Shown here: positions 34,201 through 42,800 of the stretch, one piece after another | Layout: each line of letters begins with the position of its first letter | How positions within the stretch are numbered: position 1 is the stretch's first letter | Assembly (NCBI RefSeq): GCF_963678635.1 | Contig: NC_087062.1 | Span: 25,194,177 to 25,258,176, forward strand | Source: Symsagittifera roscoffensis | Taxonomy: Eukaryota > Xenacoelomorpha > Acoela > Convolutidae | Length of the DNA stretch: 64,000 nt | Direction: 5' to 3' | The notes under the pieces: generated by a model | The model's input: the letters and a program-made list of their open reading frames with translations, nothing else | Database searches by the model: none | What the model was told of the DNA's origin: nothing | Program-made: the position numbers and the translations under genes

Positions 34201-35742
34201 CGACCTTGACGCTTTTGCTATTCGATAGTGGAGTTTTCCTTCCTTTAAACAGAGTAGAGGAAGTCAGCTTCAAAAACAATCATAATTCAAACCGCGAAAA
34301 AGTAAATTTGAGCCTGAACAAATTTCAAGACTTTTCCTCTAAAAAAACAAAAAAATCACGACGACCTATATAAGAAACTGAACTACATTCATCGACACTT
34401 AACAGTATCTTGCAAAAGGTAAGAACCAATTCAAATACAAAAAGTCCTACTTTATTTTTAGCCTCCATTTCTTTAGCCAACTCTTCTATCTCCTTCTGCG
34501 CGTGGTACAGTTTGAACAGAGTCATCTCTATTTGAGCATCTGCTAGTTCTACTTGAAGTCTGGCATATTTATCCGCCTCCTCCTTCTCCTGTCGAGCTTC
34601 CTTCCTGACCTACAAGAACCAATTTCGCATAAACCAGAACTATTGAAAAAAAATAATTGACAAATGGTTTATCTAGCAATTACTTCAGAAGCGACAAGAA
34701 GTACTTCCATTCTTGGAAAAATTTCATTATCTATCTTACTTTGGGCACGACTTTTTTTGATTTGTGAGGATTTCGGTAATTTTTGTAGGTAAATTATCAA
34801 GGGCCCTTGTGTAACAGTATAAAAAATATTATAGTCTCAATGAAGCCTCATGTATCCAAGAATGTGACTTTAATCAGACCTTTTTGACTTCTTTCTTTTT
34901 CTGGAAAACAGCATTTGTCTCCTCTTCAGCTCGATGAGCTTCCTGTTTCTTCGAATCATACTCACTCACCAACTCTCCTGAAAAACTCTACATTAAGCTT
35001 GCTGTTAAATGATATTTCCACGAACTTTCCAGCTGTTAAGATCTTGAACCTGATTTGGAGATTTCCTCAAACAGTGCAGTTCTTTCTTTGGGGTTCTTCA
35101 TTGCAATGTTTTCGACCTGTCCTTGAAAGACCAAAAAGTTTCTTGCTTTAATAAAGATGCCGATTCGCTCTAACTCCTTTTGGTAGTCTTGCTGACTGCA
35201 GCTCTGAAACACACTCAAAATTCGAAATGTTTAGCGTGAGTAAAATCTCCTGATCGCTCATAGAATCATACCCTTTTATTTATGCGATAATCAGACGATG
35301 ATCCCATGACAATTCGGGAAAACTCCAGTATATTTCCATTCCTCTCTTCGAAAGTCAAGGTGACATGGCAACGGTTCGAGGGGACTGGCTTGCCAACAGG
35401 CGAACCATGTATCAGGTCCGATATCTTCTTCACACGCAACATGTTACTCTTCTCTCCTTTAAACGAGAGAACGCTTTTCAGAGATGTGAACGCAAAACAA
35501 CATAAATTCTGGAAGTTTTTCAACTCACCCAATACAAAACTGATGGCATCCATCAAATTGCTTTTTCCTGAGCCATTTGGCCCAATTATTGCAGTGAAAT
35601 CTGTGAAAGGTATTTCATGGTGCCCTTTGAAACTTTTGAAGTCTTGCATCTCGATGCGAATCATTCTTCCACCAGCCAGCGCAACACTTAGCCCTGCTAA
35701 GGATCCTGGATTCATTTCAAAGCGAGGACTATTTATTGACAT
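21360..35742 (-). CDS. SMC1A: SMC1 (SMC1A-like) cohesin ATPase subunit, 13 exons
   Basis: SMC1 pairs with SMC3 to form the cohesin ring that holds sister chromatids and shapes chromatin loops in the nucleus. Thirteen exons joined by GT-AG splices give one continuous frame: 1262 codons from the first ATG (35742), or 1236 from the ATG at 35664, close to the usual length of about 1230. I favour 35664 because [14 protein letters not shown] then aligns with the family start. From that start, Walker A GPNGSGKS is at about 28-35, the first coiled coil at about 170-500, the hinge at about 505-650, the second coiled coil to about 1000, signature LSGGEK at about 1138-1143, and Walker B FFVLDE at about 1162-1167. 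All key ATPase residues are present. SMC1B cannot be excluded by eye, but the hinge and C-terminus look more like SMC1A. Confidence 0.95.
22443..22605 (-). CDS. SMC1A: SMC1 exon 12
   Basis: The 163-nt exon begins [19 protein letters not shown] and contains [20 protein letters not shown], matching the conserved EQKRSDRHNLL block. It ends in phase 1 with donor GTGAGG. Confidence 0.92.
22660..22895 (+). repeat. Family A repeat copy, internally deleted (intron 11)
   Basis: The head ACACAACCAACAGACAGTTG is at 22668 and the tail CACGACCTATATAAGTCTG near 22849, followed by TTCATCGAC. The middle of the family is missing. The rest of intron 11 (to 23166) shows nothing I recognise. Confidence 0.8.
23167..23356 (-). 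CDS. SMC1A: SMC1 exon 11
   Basis: The 190-nt exon completes Arg and encodes [19 protein letters not shown] to HEKKNKE, second coiled coil, ending at phase 0 with donor GTAGGG. Intron 10 on its 5' side is almost entirely a LINE relic. Confidence 0.92.
23380..24899 (+). mobile_element. LINE relic filling intron 10
   Basis: From left to right on the plus strand: a family A block with TATA-like CCAATATAAG near 23819, about 100 nt of leader, an ORF (23965-24342), RT remnants [12 protein letters not shown] (about 24450-24480) and [10 protein letters not shown] (about 24495), a C-terminal block [13 protein letters not shown] (near 24640) with CFNTP...HLF, and a 3' tail with the small hairpin CCTCGACGAGG and (CAA)n ending at 24899. 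It is internally deleted and interrupted by stops. It is antisense to SMC1, and only 23 nt and 8 nt of the 1551-nt intron lie outside it. Confidence 0.75.
23965..24342 (+). pseudogene. ORF of 125 codons at the 5' end of the LINE relic, unknown
   Basis: It starts [12 protein letters not shown] after a family A promoter-like block and a leader. It is Ser and Leu-rich with no zinc knuckle or catalytic motif. Its position suggests the N-terminal part of a LINE ORF, truncated by the internal deletion. I do not recognise its family. Confidence 0.4.
24908..25791 (-). CDS. SMC1A: SMC1 exon 10 (hinge and second coiled coil)
   Basis: The 884-nt exon is the largest. It encodes the hinge ([48 protein letters not shown]) and the beginning of the second coiled coil with [19 protein letters not shown]. 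It ends in phase 2 in AYE(R) with donor GTAAGC. An antisense LINE relic starts 8 nt into the intron. Confidence 0.95.
26133..26351 (-). CDS. SMC1A: SMC1 exon 9
   Basis: The 219-nt exon in phase 0 encodes [19 protein letters not shown] and ends [19 protein letters not shown], the start of the hinge. A hAT-derived insertion begins just upstream of its acceptor (intron 8, 26352-29234). Confidence 0.94.
26382..27143 (-). mobile_element. hAT-derived element, 762 bp, with perfect 8-bp TSD (intron 8)
   Basis: The termini CAGGGTTGGCA (left) and CAGGGTTAGCA (right, reverse complement) match at 10 of 11 positions. CTTAATTC occurs on both sides, at 26374-26381 and 27144-27151, an exact 8-bp target duplication as expected for hAT. 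Inside is a C-terminal transposase fragment. The insertion lies 22 nt upstream of the exon 9 splice acceptor. Confidence 0.92.
26485..26955 (-). pseudogene. hAT transposase C-terminal fragment (156 codons)
   Basis: The frame is open and encodes AAWW-like [14 protein letters not shown] and the dimerisation-region motif [20 protein letters not shown] followed by KLAFLFK, typical of hAT transposase C-termini. The N-terminal zinc finger and catalytic Asp region are absent because the element is internally deleted. It lies in the SMC1 orientation. It may have no function, but the frame has not been broken. Confidence 0.85.
27440..27640 (+). repeat. Diverged copy related to the foldback arms
   Basis: TTTTCTCAAATTGG, GGCAAAATTTGCTGAGAATTT and TTGCGAAATTCGG recur in the same order as in the left arm of the foldback at 28229, with many differences. 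No clear ends were found. Confidence 0.55.
28025..28200 (+). repeat. Family A repeat copy, internally deleted (intron 8)
   Basis: The head ACATAGCCAACAGACAGTTG is at 28026 and the tail ATACCTATATAAAATTCTG near 28157, then TTCATCGACTC. It lies just left of the TA-flanked foldback. Confidence 0.8.
28229..28959. mobile_element. Tc1/mariner-like foldback element with arms of about 300 bp
   Basis: The left arm (28229 to about 28530) and right arm (about 28672-28959) are reverse complements at roughly 90% by eye. The ends read CAGTGCTGATTTAAAT, and the element is flanked by TA at 28227-28228 and 28960-28961, the Tc1/mariner target. The spacer of about 140 bp carries no transposase. The similar open frames on both strands are a consequence of the palindrome. 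Confidence 0.85.
29235..29403 (-). CDS. SMC1A: SMC1 exon 8
   Basis: The 169-nt exon begins with one base completing Arg, then [19 protein letters not shown] and on to QLKQLDQE at phase 0. It is coiled coil approaching the hinge. The donor is GTAAAT. Intron 7 (29404-31568) is 2165 nt. Confidence 0.92.
29590..30150 (+). repeat. Family A repeat, long form (intron 7)
   Basis: It has the upstream extension ATTGAATTAGATACAAA near 29621 shared with the copy at 16060, then ACATAGCCAACAGACAGTTGG at 29784 and the body. The TATA tail is not recognisable here; the copy fades near 30150. Confidence 0.75.
30150..30575. other. Part of intron 7, nothing recognised
   Basis: This stretch contains a duplicated GAAAATCAAATTCT(A/G) word near 30164-30194 and AT-rich sequence. 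No gene or repeat boundary is seen. Confidence 0.4.
30580..30655 (-). repeat. tRNA-like segment (SINE head)
   Basis: On the minus strand TGGCGCAAAGGTAGTACA resembles an A box and GTTTGAATCCGGCC a B box, with an anticodon-arm-like stretch between. It stands next to a family B copy but is a different tRNA-like sequence. Confidence 0.45.
30690..31205 (-). repeat. Family B repeat with internal tRNA-like promoter (intron 7)
   Basis: It aligns in blocks with 33135-33700. Shared blocks include GTAGAAATTAGCCTCGAATTAG, a tRNA-like core near 30770-30845, AAAGCAGCTACATGTTAATAAATT, CACAATTTTGCATG, GAGTTGGAAAA and GGTTTGAAACAAA. The tRNA-like core lies inside the repeat rather than at its end. Confidence 0.7.
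31569..31792 (-). CDS. SMC1A: SMC1 exon 7
   Basis: The 224-nt exon encodes [20 protein letters not shown] and [20 protein letters not shown], the conserved SQSQGR block. It ends in phase 2 at RADQD(R) with donor GTGAGT. Confidence 0.93.
32020..32100 (+). repeat. tRNA-like segment (possible SINE, intron 6)
   Basis: The plus strand reads TTGTCGCGCTCCGGTAGAGA (A-box-like) and CATTCAAATCGCACG (B-box-like) with tRNA-like spacing, in a locally G/C-richer patch. There is no clear acceptor stem, so it is probably SINE-derived. The rest of intron 6 (31793-32721) shows nothing recognisable. Confidence 0.35.
32722..32973 (-). CDS. SMC1A: SMC1 exon 6
   Basis: The 252-nt exon in phase 0 encodes coiled coil, including [20 protein letters not shown], which matches the conserved NQKRPQYIKAKENT block of SMC1. 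The donor is GTAAAT. Intron 5 (32974-34450) is 1477 nt and holds family B and family A repeats. Confidence 0.93.
33135..33700 (-). repeat. Family B repeat with internal tRNA-like promoter (intron 5)
   Basis: The core near 33222-33292 reads on the minus strand as CCGTGGCTGAGTGTTAAG (A box) and GCGGATTCGAATCGG (B box), the best tRNA match in the window. Flanking blocks on both sides match the copy at 30690-31205. Confidence 0.75.
33846..34405 (+). repeat. Family A repeat copy with duplicated head (intron 5)
   Basis: The head ACATAGCTAACAGGCAAT is present twice, at about 33847 and 33936, through a local duplication that includes CAAAATAACTAGCAGCTCA. The body follows and the tail CGACCTATATAAGAAACTG is near 34363. 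The copy ends about 45 nt from the exon 5 donor. Confidence 0.8.
34451..34609 (-). CDS. SMC1A: SMC1 exon 5
   Basis: The 159-nt exon starts after TTGTAG with [19 protein letters not shown] and contains [16 protein letters not shown], which matches the family's LFKLYHNE block. It ends AKNK at phase 0 with donor GTAGGA. Confidence 0.9.
34610..34879. other. SMC1 intron 4, nothing recognised
   Basis: This is a 270-nt intron without an identifiable repeat. Confidence 0.6.
34880..34977 (-). CDS. SMC1A: SMC1 exon 4
   Basis: This 98-nt exon encodes [19 protein letters not shown] and on to KKKEVKK, the beginning of the first coiled coil. The donor GTCTGA is weak, but the phase matches the next exon. 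Confidence 0.88.
35050..35203 (-). CDS. SMC1A: SMC1 exon 3 (Q-loop region)
   Basis: The exon starts at phase 0 after TTTCAG and encodes the conserved ARNFLVFQG block (Q-loop) and [17 protein letters not shown]. It ends in phase 1. Intron 2 (35204-35271) is 68 nt and intron 3 (34978-35049) is 72 nt. Confidence 0.93.
35272..35456 (-). CDS. SMC1A: SMC1 exon 2
   Basis: The exon starts in phase 1 and encodes [17 protein letters not shown] and onwards to DYRINKR, the head region after Walker A. Intron 1 (35457-35528) is 72 nt, divisible by three and free of in-frame stops, so the two exons also read as one open frame. The donor is GTATGA. Confidence 0.92.
35529..35742 (-). CDS. SMC1A: SMC1 exon 1 (ATP-binding head, Walker A)
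   Basis: The exon encodes the N-terminal head with GPNGSGKSN and ends in phase 1 within the Gly of SFVLG. The donor is GTGAGT. The ATG at 35664 is the more likely start; the 26 codons upstream of it (from 35742) are open and lack an obvious counterpart in the family. Confidence 0.92.
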
Positions 35743-36019
35743 ATCTTAAAAAACGATTTAACTTGATAATGACGATAAGAACATGCATACATTGAGCCCC
35801 ACTTTGTTAAAGAAAAGTCTTTATTTCTCCAAACAAGTAAACATGGTAACAACAAATCAAACAAATAGTTTGCACAAATAATATTTATCAATGACGTTTA
35901 GATTCAGTTGAGGATAGACAACGGTAGTATTAAACTCCCACTGAGAATCTACCTATTCTGGTAACTTTTAACAAAAAACTGATTATATAATTTCATTAAA
36001 TAATTTACTTAACTTCATG
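35743..36019. other. Presumed SMC1 5' flank, no defined promoter element
   Basis: This is the sequence immediately upstream of the first SMC1 ATG. I see no convincing TATA box or initiator at a suitable place; the true transcription start is unknown. Confidence 0.35.
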
Positions 36020-36490
36020 GGTCTTTCCCATTATAGCCCTCCCAGCCTAGTATCAAAAAATTATAGCCCCCCAAAAAAACCTTTCCCATTACAGAACCCG
36101 CCCAACCTTTCCTATTATAGCCCCCCCCCCAAAAAGTTTCTAATTATACTAATTGGCAGATCAAAAAATTAAGTTCAATGTTTACATTTAAGTATGGTTA
36201 CATTGTATCGGAGCCATAAGAAATCAACTGACAGATGATATAAAATCAACTAGGTGAGGTCTAGGTGAGACAGCTTGAATTGATACTCAATCAATATTCA
36301 GTTCATGGAAAAGAAGTCATCGATATAAATCAACTTAATATCATAATTGAAACATTTCCATTAAAATAAATTTCAGTATATATAGTAGAATAAATCAGTA
36401 CGGATAGTGGGTATATAATTGGAACGTTGGGGGTGCTATAATGGGAAAAGTTAGGGGCTAAAATTACTGGGGGCTATAATGGGAAAGACC
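36020..36490. mobile_element. MITE with 20-bp perfect terminal inverted repeats, 471 bp
   Basis: GGTCTTTCCCATTATAGCCC at 36020-36039 is exactly reverse-complementary to 36471-36490. Inside, several further copies of the CCCATTATAGCCCC word occur in both orientations, next to C-rich tracts. No transposase was found, and no target duplication was evident, so the superfamily is open. Confidence 0.85.
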
Positions 36491-37029
36491 TAATTTTATT
36501 TTGATTGTCAGAAAAAGTGATATATTTCAGAAGACAATAAGTAAAACCATTAAAACTTTCGACTAGATGCACAGCCATACTAAACACTTGCCGTAGCACC
36601 ACAAAAAATTAGGAGAGAAAAACATTTTCCTTTTAATCAAAAATTATCTCTTCAGCTGATTCAATTTTGTCATAAAACACAATTAATCGCAACTACAACA
36701 GAATTTGAATCACCATATCTTTACACCAGACGCACAAACTTATTGACCAACTCCCGTTGTACTCATGAAAATTCTAATGAATATTTTAATTTAAACTTAC
36801 CAAGTTATTTGAGGAAATCTAGAAATTTCAAAAATAAATTGTGATTTCGCGAAAACAAACACGAAATGAGCAGTCAGAATCCGAGTTATTAAACACTTGT
36901 GGTAGCATTTAAAATGAGCCTTAAAACGTTTTGTTTATTCGAGAGGATATTAACAGACAAAAAATCTTTTTACGCTAAGATTTTCTTTGATCATAAAAAT
37001 ATCCAAAAAAACTTTAGGGTTTCAAACCG
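36491..37029. other. Intergenic, nothing recognised
   Basis: This is AT-rich sequence between the MITE and the left edge of the array, with no coding or repeat signal. Confidence 0.45.
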
Positions 37030-37589
37030 TTGATATTTTAAAACGGCACTTTAATCATGTTTGAAATCATCCGAAGCACGCAAAATTGGGCTCAAGTTAA
37101 CAGCTATTAAATAAGAAAAAAAAACAAGCACGGAATTTCCCAAAATGAAACGTGCTTTTTAATTTGTGGACGAACACCAACAAATCACGATGACTCATCT
37201 GACCGAGATTTTCGGGCAATAAATCGTCAATGCTCAGGATGTTCAAAAATTTAGATCCCCGGTTTTGCAGGGGGAAAGATCTGAATTTCTCTACAAAAAG
37301 TTTTTGTTTTGAAAGAAGGAAAAACTGATCTACTTGAAGTATAGTTGTTGCTATTTTCAGCAAAGTTCCTTGAGAAATTCATTTGAATGCAAATAACCAA
37401 CTGATCGATTACAGAATTTCAGAAAACCGTACACAGGCAATTTATGCAGAGCAAGAATATTGTTTTGTTGAAACTCAACTGGGATGCTTTCAAATTTTTT
37501 CCTGACGAAGATCATTATCAGCTTTTTTTGTAACAAAAAAAATTGAATTTCAATTTGAAAAAGATGTACAAGCTTGAATCAGTCAACCA

Positions 37590-38930
37590 TACCGGATTAT
37601 TGGCTTAACGTTGGAGTTGTAATACTTTATCATGAGCCTTCTGGTTACTAATTGTCTCTATTTGGAAAGAACGCCACAATGCCCTCCTAATTTAGATTTA
37701 TTTTTTTCAATATAAGTGAAACTTAGTTTATTACCAACAATTACTCCTAAATATTTGCATGAAACTTGTGGATAAAACAAATTATTCTCTACAGCAACGC
37801 AATGACTGTATGCATCAAAATTTGGTTAAAACTTACTAGTGTCGTTTTATCGGTATTTAATGTTAGTTTATTCTAATCTGGCCATAAAGGAATTTTGAAA
37901 AGATCCAAGCGGAACTCACCACTTTAACTTGAGCTGCAATGTATTATCTTCGCATCATCAGCAAACAAGAGTTTCTCTGATGTTTCAGAAACATTAGGAA
38001 AATTAAGAAAAGAAGCGGACCTAACAATGAGCCTCGCGGAACACTCAAACGTAGGCGTAATCCCTCAGATAAAGACTTGGCATCCTTAACACATTGATAT
38101 CTCTCTTTAAGATAGCTTATGATCGATTTGTGACATAGTTCATCATTTTTGACACCATTTGTGTATAATTCTAATTTATCAAGCAAAACTTTATGATCGA
38201 GTGTATCGAACACTTTCCTTAGATACACTCCAGTCCTTTATCAGAACGGACCTTTAAGCTCTGTAAACTCGGCAAGCGCCTCAAATGTTGCATAGTTTTG
38301 CCGGTAACCAAACTTTGCAATTAAGCAGGTTACATTTTTCACTTTAATTGTATATTTGTGAGAACATAATTCTTTCGAATACTTTACTGCAGCTAAGTAA
38401 AAGGAAATCGGGTAATTATTCCGATTAGATTTACTCGCCGAATTATACAGCGCAAGTACTTTGGCATAATTCAAATGTTTAGGAAGCTTGCCAGTAGGAA
38501 AACGAAAATTAATTTTAAAAAATCAGATATGGGGCAACAATAAAGGCTAATGCTTTTGAGAAATTATTACTTATTTCATCCACACCTGATAAATGCTTAG
38601 ATTTAAGACCATTTTAGAAGATTCAAGGCTTCGTCAAATGAACAATTGAAAAAATACATTCATTGAGGTGGATTTTCTATCTTTAAAAGAGGGTTAGACA
38701 TCGGAATCTGATCAGCAAGCTTCGATCCGACTGATGTGAAATATACATTGAAAGAGGATTCATATAAATGGTCACTATGCATACAAATAACTGATATTCC
38801 CTTAGAGTTAGTAGCTGTTATTCCACAAACTAATTTAAATACTTGTCTCGAGTCTCCGATACAAAGAAAAAAATATTGTCTGTTGAAAGAAAAAAATATT
38901 GTGACAAACCAAACCATAATCTTAAAGTAT
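37590..38930 (-). pseudogene. LINE RT relic, the longest copy
   Basis: In sense order: GSKLADQIP and the linker near 38720-38700, ALYNSASKSNRNNYPISFYL and FGYRQNYATFEALAEFTE near 38450-38260, KVFDTLDHKVLLDKLELY near 38215-38165, LRLSVPRGSLLGPLLFLIF near 38050-37995, then LLFADDAK at about 37976-37953 in another frame, and thumb-like sequence to 37600. Frameshifts separate the blocks. The catalytic FADD box is intact here, unlike in the other array copies. Confidence 0.8.
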
Positions 38931-39036
38931 TAACGACAGCAATGTAATCAAAATTTTTTAAATGTCATCGAAGTGAGTTAAATTACCATCAGAATTACCG
39001 TACCAAAAAATCGTCGACAATTTTATCGAAGATTTT

Positions 39037-39087
39037 AATTTTATCGACCAGTTTTTGATATCGTATCAAAAAATTATCGATAAAATT
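39037..39087. repeat. Long AT-rich hairpin in the satellite, copy 1
   Basis: Arms of about 24 bp around a TCG loop (centre TTGATA-TCG-TATCAA) contain ATCGAC/GTCGAT-type words. Equivalent hairpins are at about 53525-53574, 57346-57395 and 61179-61229, with one to three mismatches each. Confidence 0.8.
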
Positions 39088-39805
39088 TGGTTTAAAAAAA
39101 AAAGTGTGAAATGTGTTGAGGCAAAAATCGATTACGGTTATTCTGCCTTCAGTTTCATTCGAGCGATGAAAAAAAAAGATACATCGCAGGTCAATTATAA
39201 CTCAGATCTGATGGAAAAACAAGAGCTTAAATATTGTCTTAAATATAGAGCTTAAATATAGAAAACCAAATTGGAAAACGACTTTCTAGAAAAATGACTA
39301 GAAAAAATTCAAAAACTGTTTCAAACATTTTCGCGGTTGCAAGATTTTCAAAAAGGCAATAAAATATCAAAAAACTACCCTGTTTTGGGTAAAAATAAAC
39401 TTTTATTTCTTGAATTTAGCTATGTTCAGCTTTTAAGCCATTGAAATAAGCTATTTTACACCTGGCTCGCTGTAATCGTTCGAGTTAAGACAAAAATTCA
39501 AATATTTCAAACCGAATTTATTCGACCCTGGGAAAAACACAAACTTTTGCGTGGAAAGAAAGAAAAAAAAACAAACACAATTAAGTAAATAATTTTGCGT
39601 TTTTTAAACTAGTGCTGTTTTGTTCGTGGTGTGATAAAAAGATAAAACAAATAACTAAGAAATAGACAAGCATATTGAAATAGACCAAACGCAAAACGGT
39701 TTTTGTCAAAAACATGAATAGAAAAAACAGAAAACCAAAAAGAACAATAGTTTTTTTTTCAATTTTGTTTCAGTTTTTATTCCGAAAAGGGCGCATCAAA
39801 AACTT

Positions 39806-42800
39806 CAACAGTGAGTTTTACTGAGAAAACATTCAATGTTACTCCTTCTACAATTAGCCTGCTCACTTTACGTTACTCAAAACTAGACTAAAACTTGCAT
39901 GAAATTACTCAAAAAATAGACTAAAACTTGCTTGAAATTACTCAAAATTAGGCACAAATTTTAAGCCGGTTTTCTTGATGAGACAAATTCTTATTTTTTT
40001 TAATGTTGTTCGAATCAGGGCCAAAAAGGCTTTAATATGATATCACACTAAGCCCATTAAAAATATATTTGTGGCGAATGCTTTTGGATTAAAAAAATAA
40101 ACGCTAGCAGACAGTTGGAAAAGATACATGAACGCATGTCAACAGTAAAGTCTGGCTTGATTTTTTAGCCTTGTAATTTCGAAGAAAAAAATAAATGGTC
40201 TTAAGGCTCTTAGGGTTTCTAGAACAATTTATGATTGTTTCTTTTTAAACAAAAATTTAACCCTATTCGAGAAAAATGGATCAATAGGCAATCCGATCAA
40301 AATTTCGCCGGGAAATCAGAATGAAGTTCTAATTTCAAAACTAAAAAACAATCACGTTTATCGCGACCCGCACGCTTTCTCTGTTCGATAGTGGAGTTTG
40401 AGTTTGACTTCCTTAAAATAATGGCAAAAAACTGAATTTGAAAAGAAATCAAAAGTCCGCGAAAAAGTAAATTTGAGCATGAACAAATTTGAATATAGTT
40501 CCTGAAAAAATAACGAAAAAAAATCGTCGCCACCTATTTGAGTATTAACTACTTTTTCATGAGTCGACTTTTGATTCTTCTAAAATCAGCTTAATACCTT
40601 TAGCTTCGATTAAAAGCGTTAACCGACTTTCAGTAAGCCTGCTCGCTCAACTTATTTGTTCAAAATTAAGCTAAAAATCAAAAAAAATCACAGTTTTCTC
40701 GGCATTGAGAATTTTATCAATATCATTCAAATGACGAAAAAACATGTTTTGGCGCCATGACGCTTTTCTGAGATGCTTTCAAGTTTTTTCCTAAAACGGC
40801 ACTTTAATCATAAATGACATCAGCCGAAGCACGCAAAATTTTGGCGTGGAAAGAAAGAAAAAAACAAACACAATTAAGTAAACAATTTTGCTTTTTTCAA
40901 ACTAGTGCTGTGTTTTGTGCGTGGTGTGATTAAAAGATAAAACAAAAAACAAAGAAATAGACAAACACTTACAAAAAAGACTTACAAAAAACTTCAACAG
41001 TGAGTATTACTGAGAAAACTTTCAATGTTACTCGTTCCACAATTAGCCTGCTCACTTTACGTTACTCAAAACTAGACTAAAACTTGCATGAAATTACTCA
41101 AAAAGTAGACTAAAACTTGCTTGAAATTACTCAAAATTAGGCACAAATTTTAAGCCGGTTTTCTTGATGAGACAAATTCTTATTTTTTTTAACGTTGTTC
41201 GAATCAGGGCCAAAAAGGCTTTAATATGATATCACACTAAGCCCATTAAAAATATATTTGTGGCGAATGCTTTTGGATTAAAAAAATAAACGCTAGCAGA
41301 CAGTTGAAAAAGATACATGAACGCATGTCAACAGTAAAGTCTGGCTTGATTTTTTAGCCTTGTAATTTCGAAGAAAAAAATATATGGTCTTAAGGCTCTT
41401 AGGGTTTCTAGAACAATTTATGATTGTTTCTTTTTAAACAAAAATTTAACCCTATTCGAGAAAAATGGATCAATAGGCAATCCGATCAAAATTTCGCCGG
41501 GAAATCAGAATGAAGTTCTAATTTCAAAACTAAAAAACAATCACGTTTATCGCGACCCGCACGCTTTCTCTGTTCGATAGTGGAGTTTGTCTTCCTTAAA
41601 ATAATGGCAAAAAACTGAATTTGAAAAGAAATCAAAAGTCCGCGAAAAAGTAAATTTGAGCATGAACAAATTTGAATATAGTTCCTGAAAAAATAACGAA
41701 AAAAAATCGTCGCCACCTATTTGAGTATTAACTACTTTTTCATGAGTCGACTTTTGATTCTTCTAAAACCAGCTTAATACCTTTAGCTTCGATTAAAAGC
41801 GTTAACCGACTTTCAGTAAGCCTGCTCGCTCAACTTATTTGTTCAAAATTAAGCTAAAAATCAGAAAAAATCACAGTTTTCTCGGCATTGAGAATTTTAT
41901 CAATATCATTCGAATCACGAAAAAACATGTTGTGGCGCCATGACGCTTTTCTGAGATGCTTTCAAGTTTTTTCCTAAAACGGCACTTTAATCATAAATGA
42001 CATCAGCCGAAGCACGCAAAATTTTTGCGTGGAAAGAAAGAAAAAAACAAACACAATTAAGTAAACAATTTTGCTTTTTTCAAACTAGTGCTGTGTTTTG
42101 TGCGTGGTGTGATTAAAAGATAAAACAAAAAACAAAGAAATAGACAAACACTTACAAAAAAGACTTACAAAAAACTTCAACAGTGAGTATTACTGAGAAA
42201 ACTTTCAATGTTACTCGTTCCACAATTAGCCTGCTCACTTTACGTTACTCAAAACTAGACTAAAACTTGCATGAAATTACTCAAAAAGTAGACTAAAACT
42301 TGCTTGAAATTACTCAAAATTAGGCACAAATTTTAAGCCGGTTTTCTTGATGAGACAAATTCTTATTTTTTTTAATGTTGTTCGAATCAGGGCCAAAAAG
42401 GCTTTAATATGATATCACACTAAGCCCATTAAAAATATATTTGTGGCGAATGCTTTTGGATTAAAAAAATAAACGCTAGCAGACAGTTGAAAAAGATACA
42501 TGAACGCATGTCAACAGTAAAGTCTGGCTTGATTTTTTAGCCTTGTAATTTCGAAGAAAAAAATATATGGTCTTAAGGCTCTTAGGGTTTCTAGAACAAT
42601 TTATGATTGTTTCTTTTTAAACAAAAATTTAACCCTATTCGAGAAAAATGGATCAATAGGCAATCCGATCAAAATTTCGCCGGGAAATCAGAATGAAGTT
42701 CTAATTTCAAAACTAAAAAACAATCACGTTTATCGCGACCCGCACGCTTTCTCTGTTCGATAGTGGAGTTTGTCTTCCTTAAAATAATGGCAAAAAACTG

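Noticed and set aside
35306-35749. 147-codon plus-strand frame opposite SMC1 exons 1-2
   Set aside because: It is the antisense shadow of the ATPase head exons.
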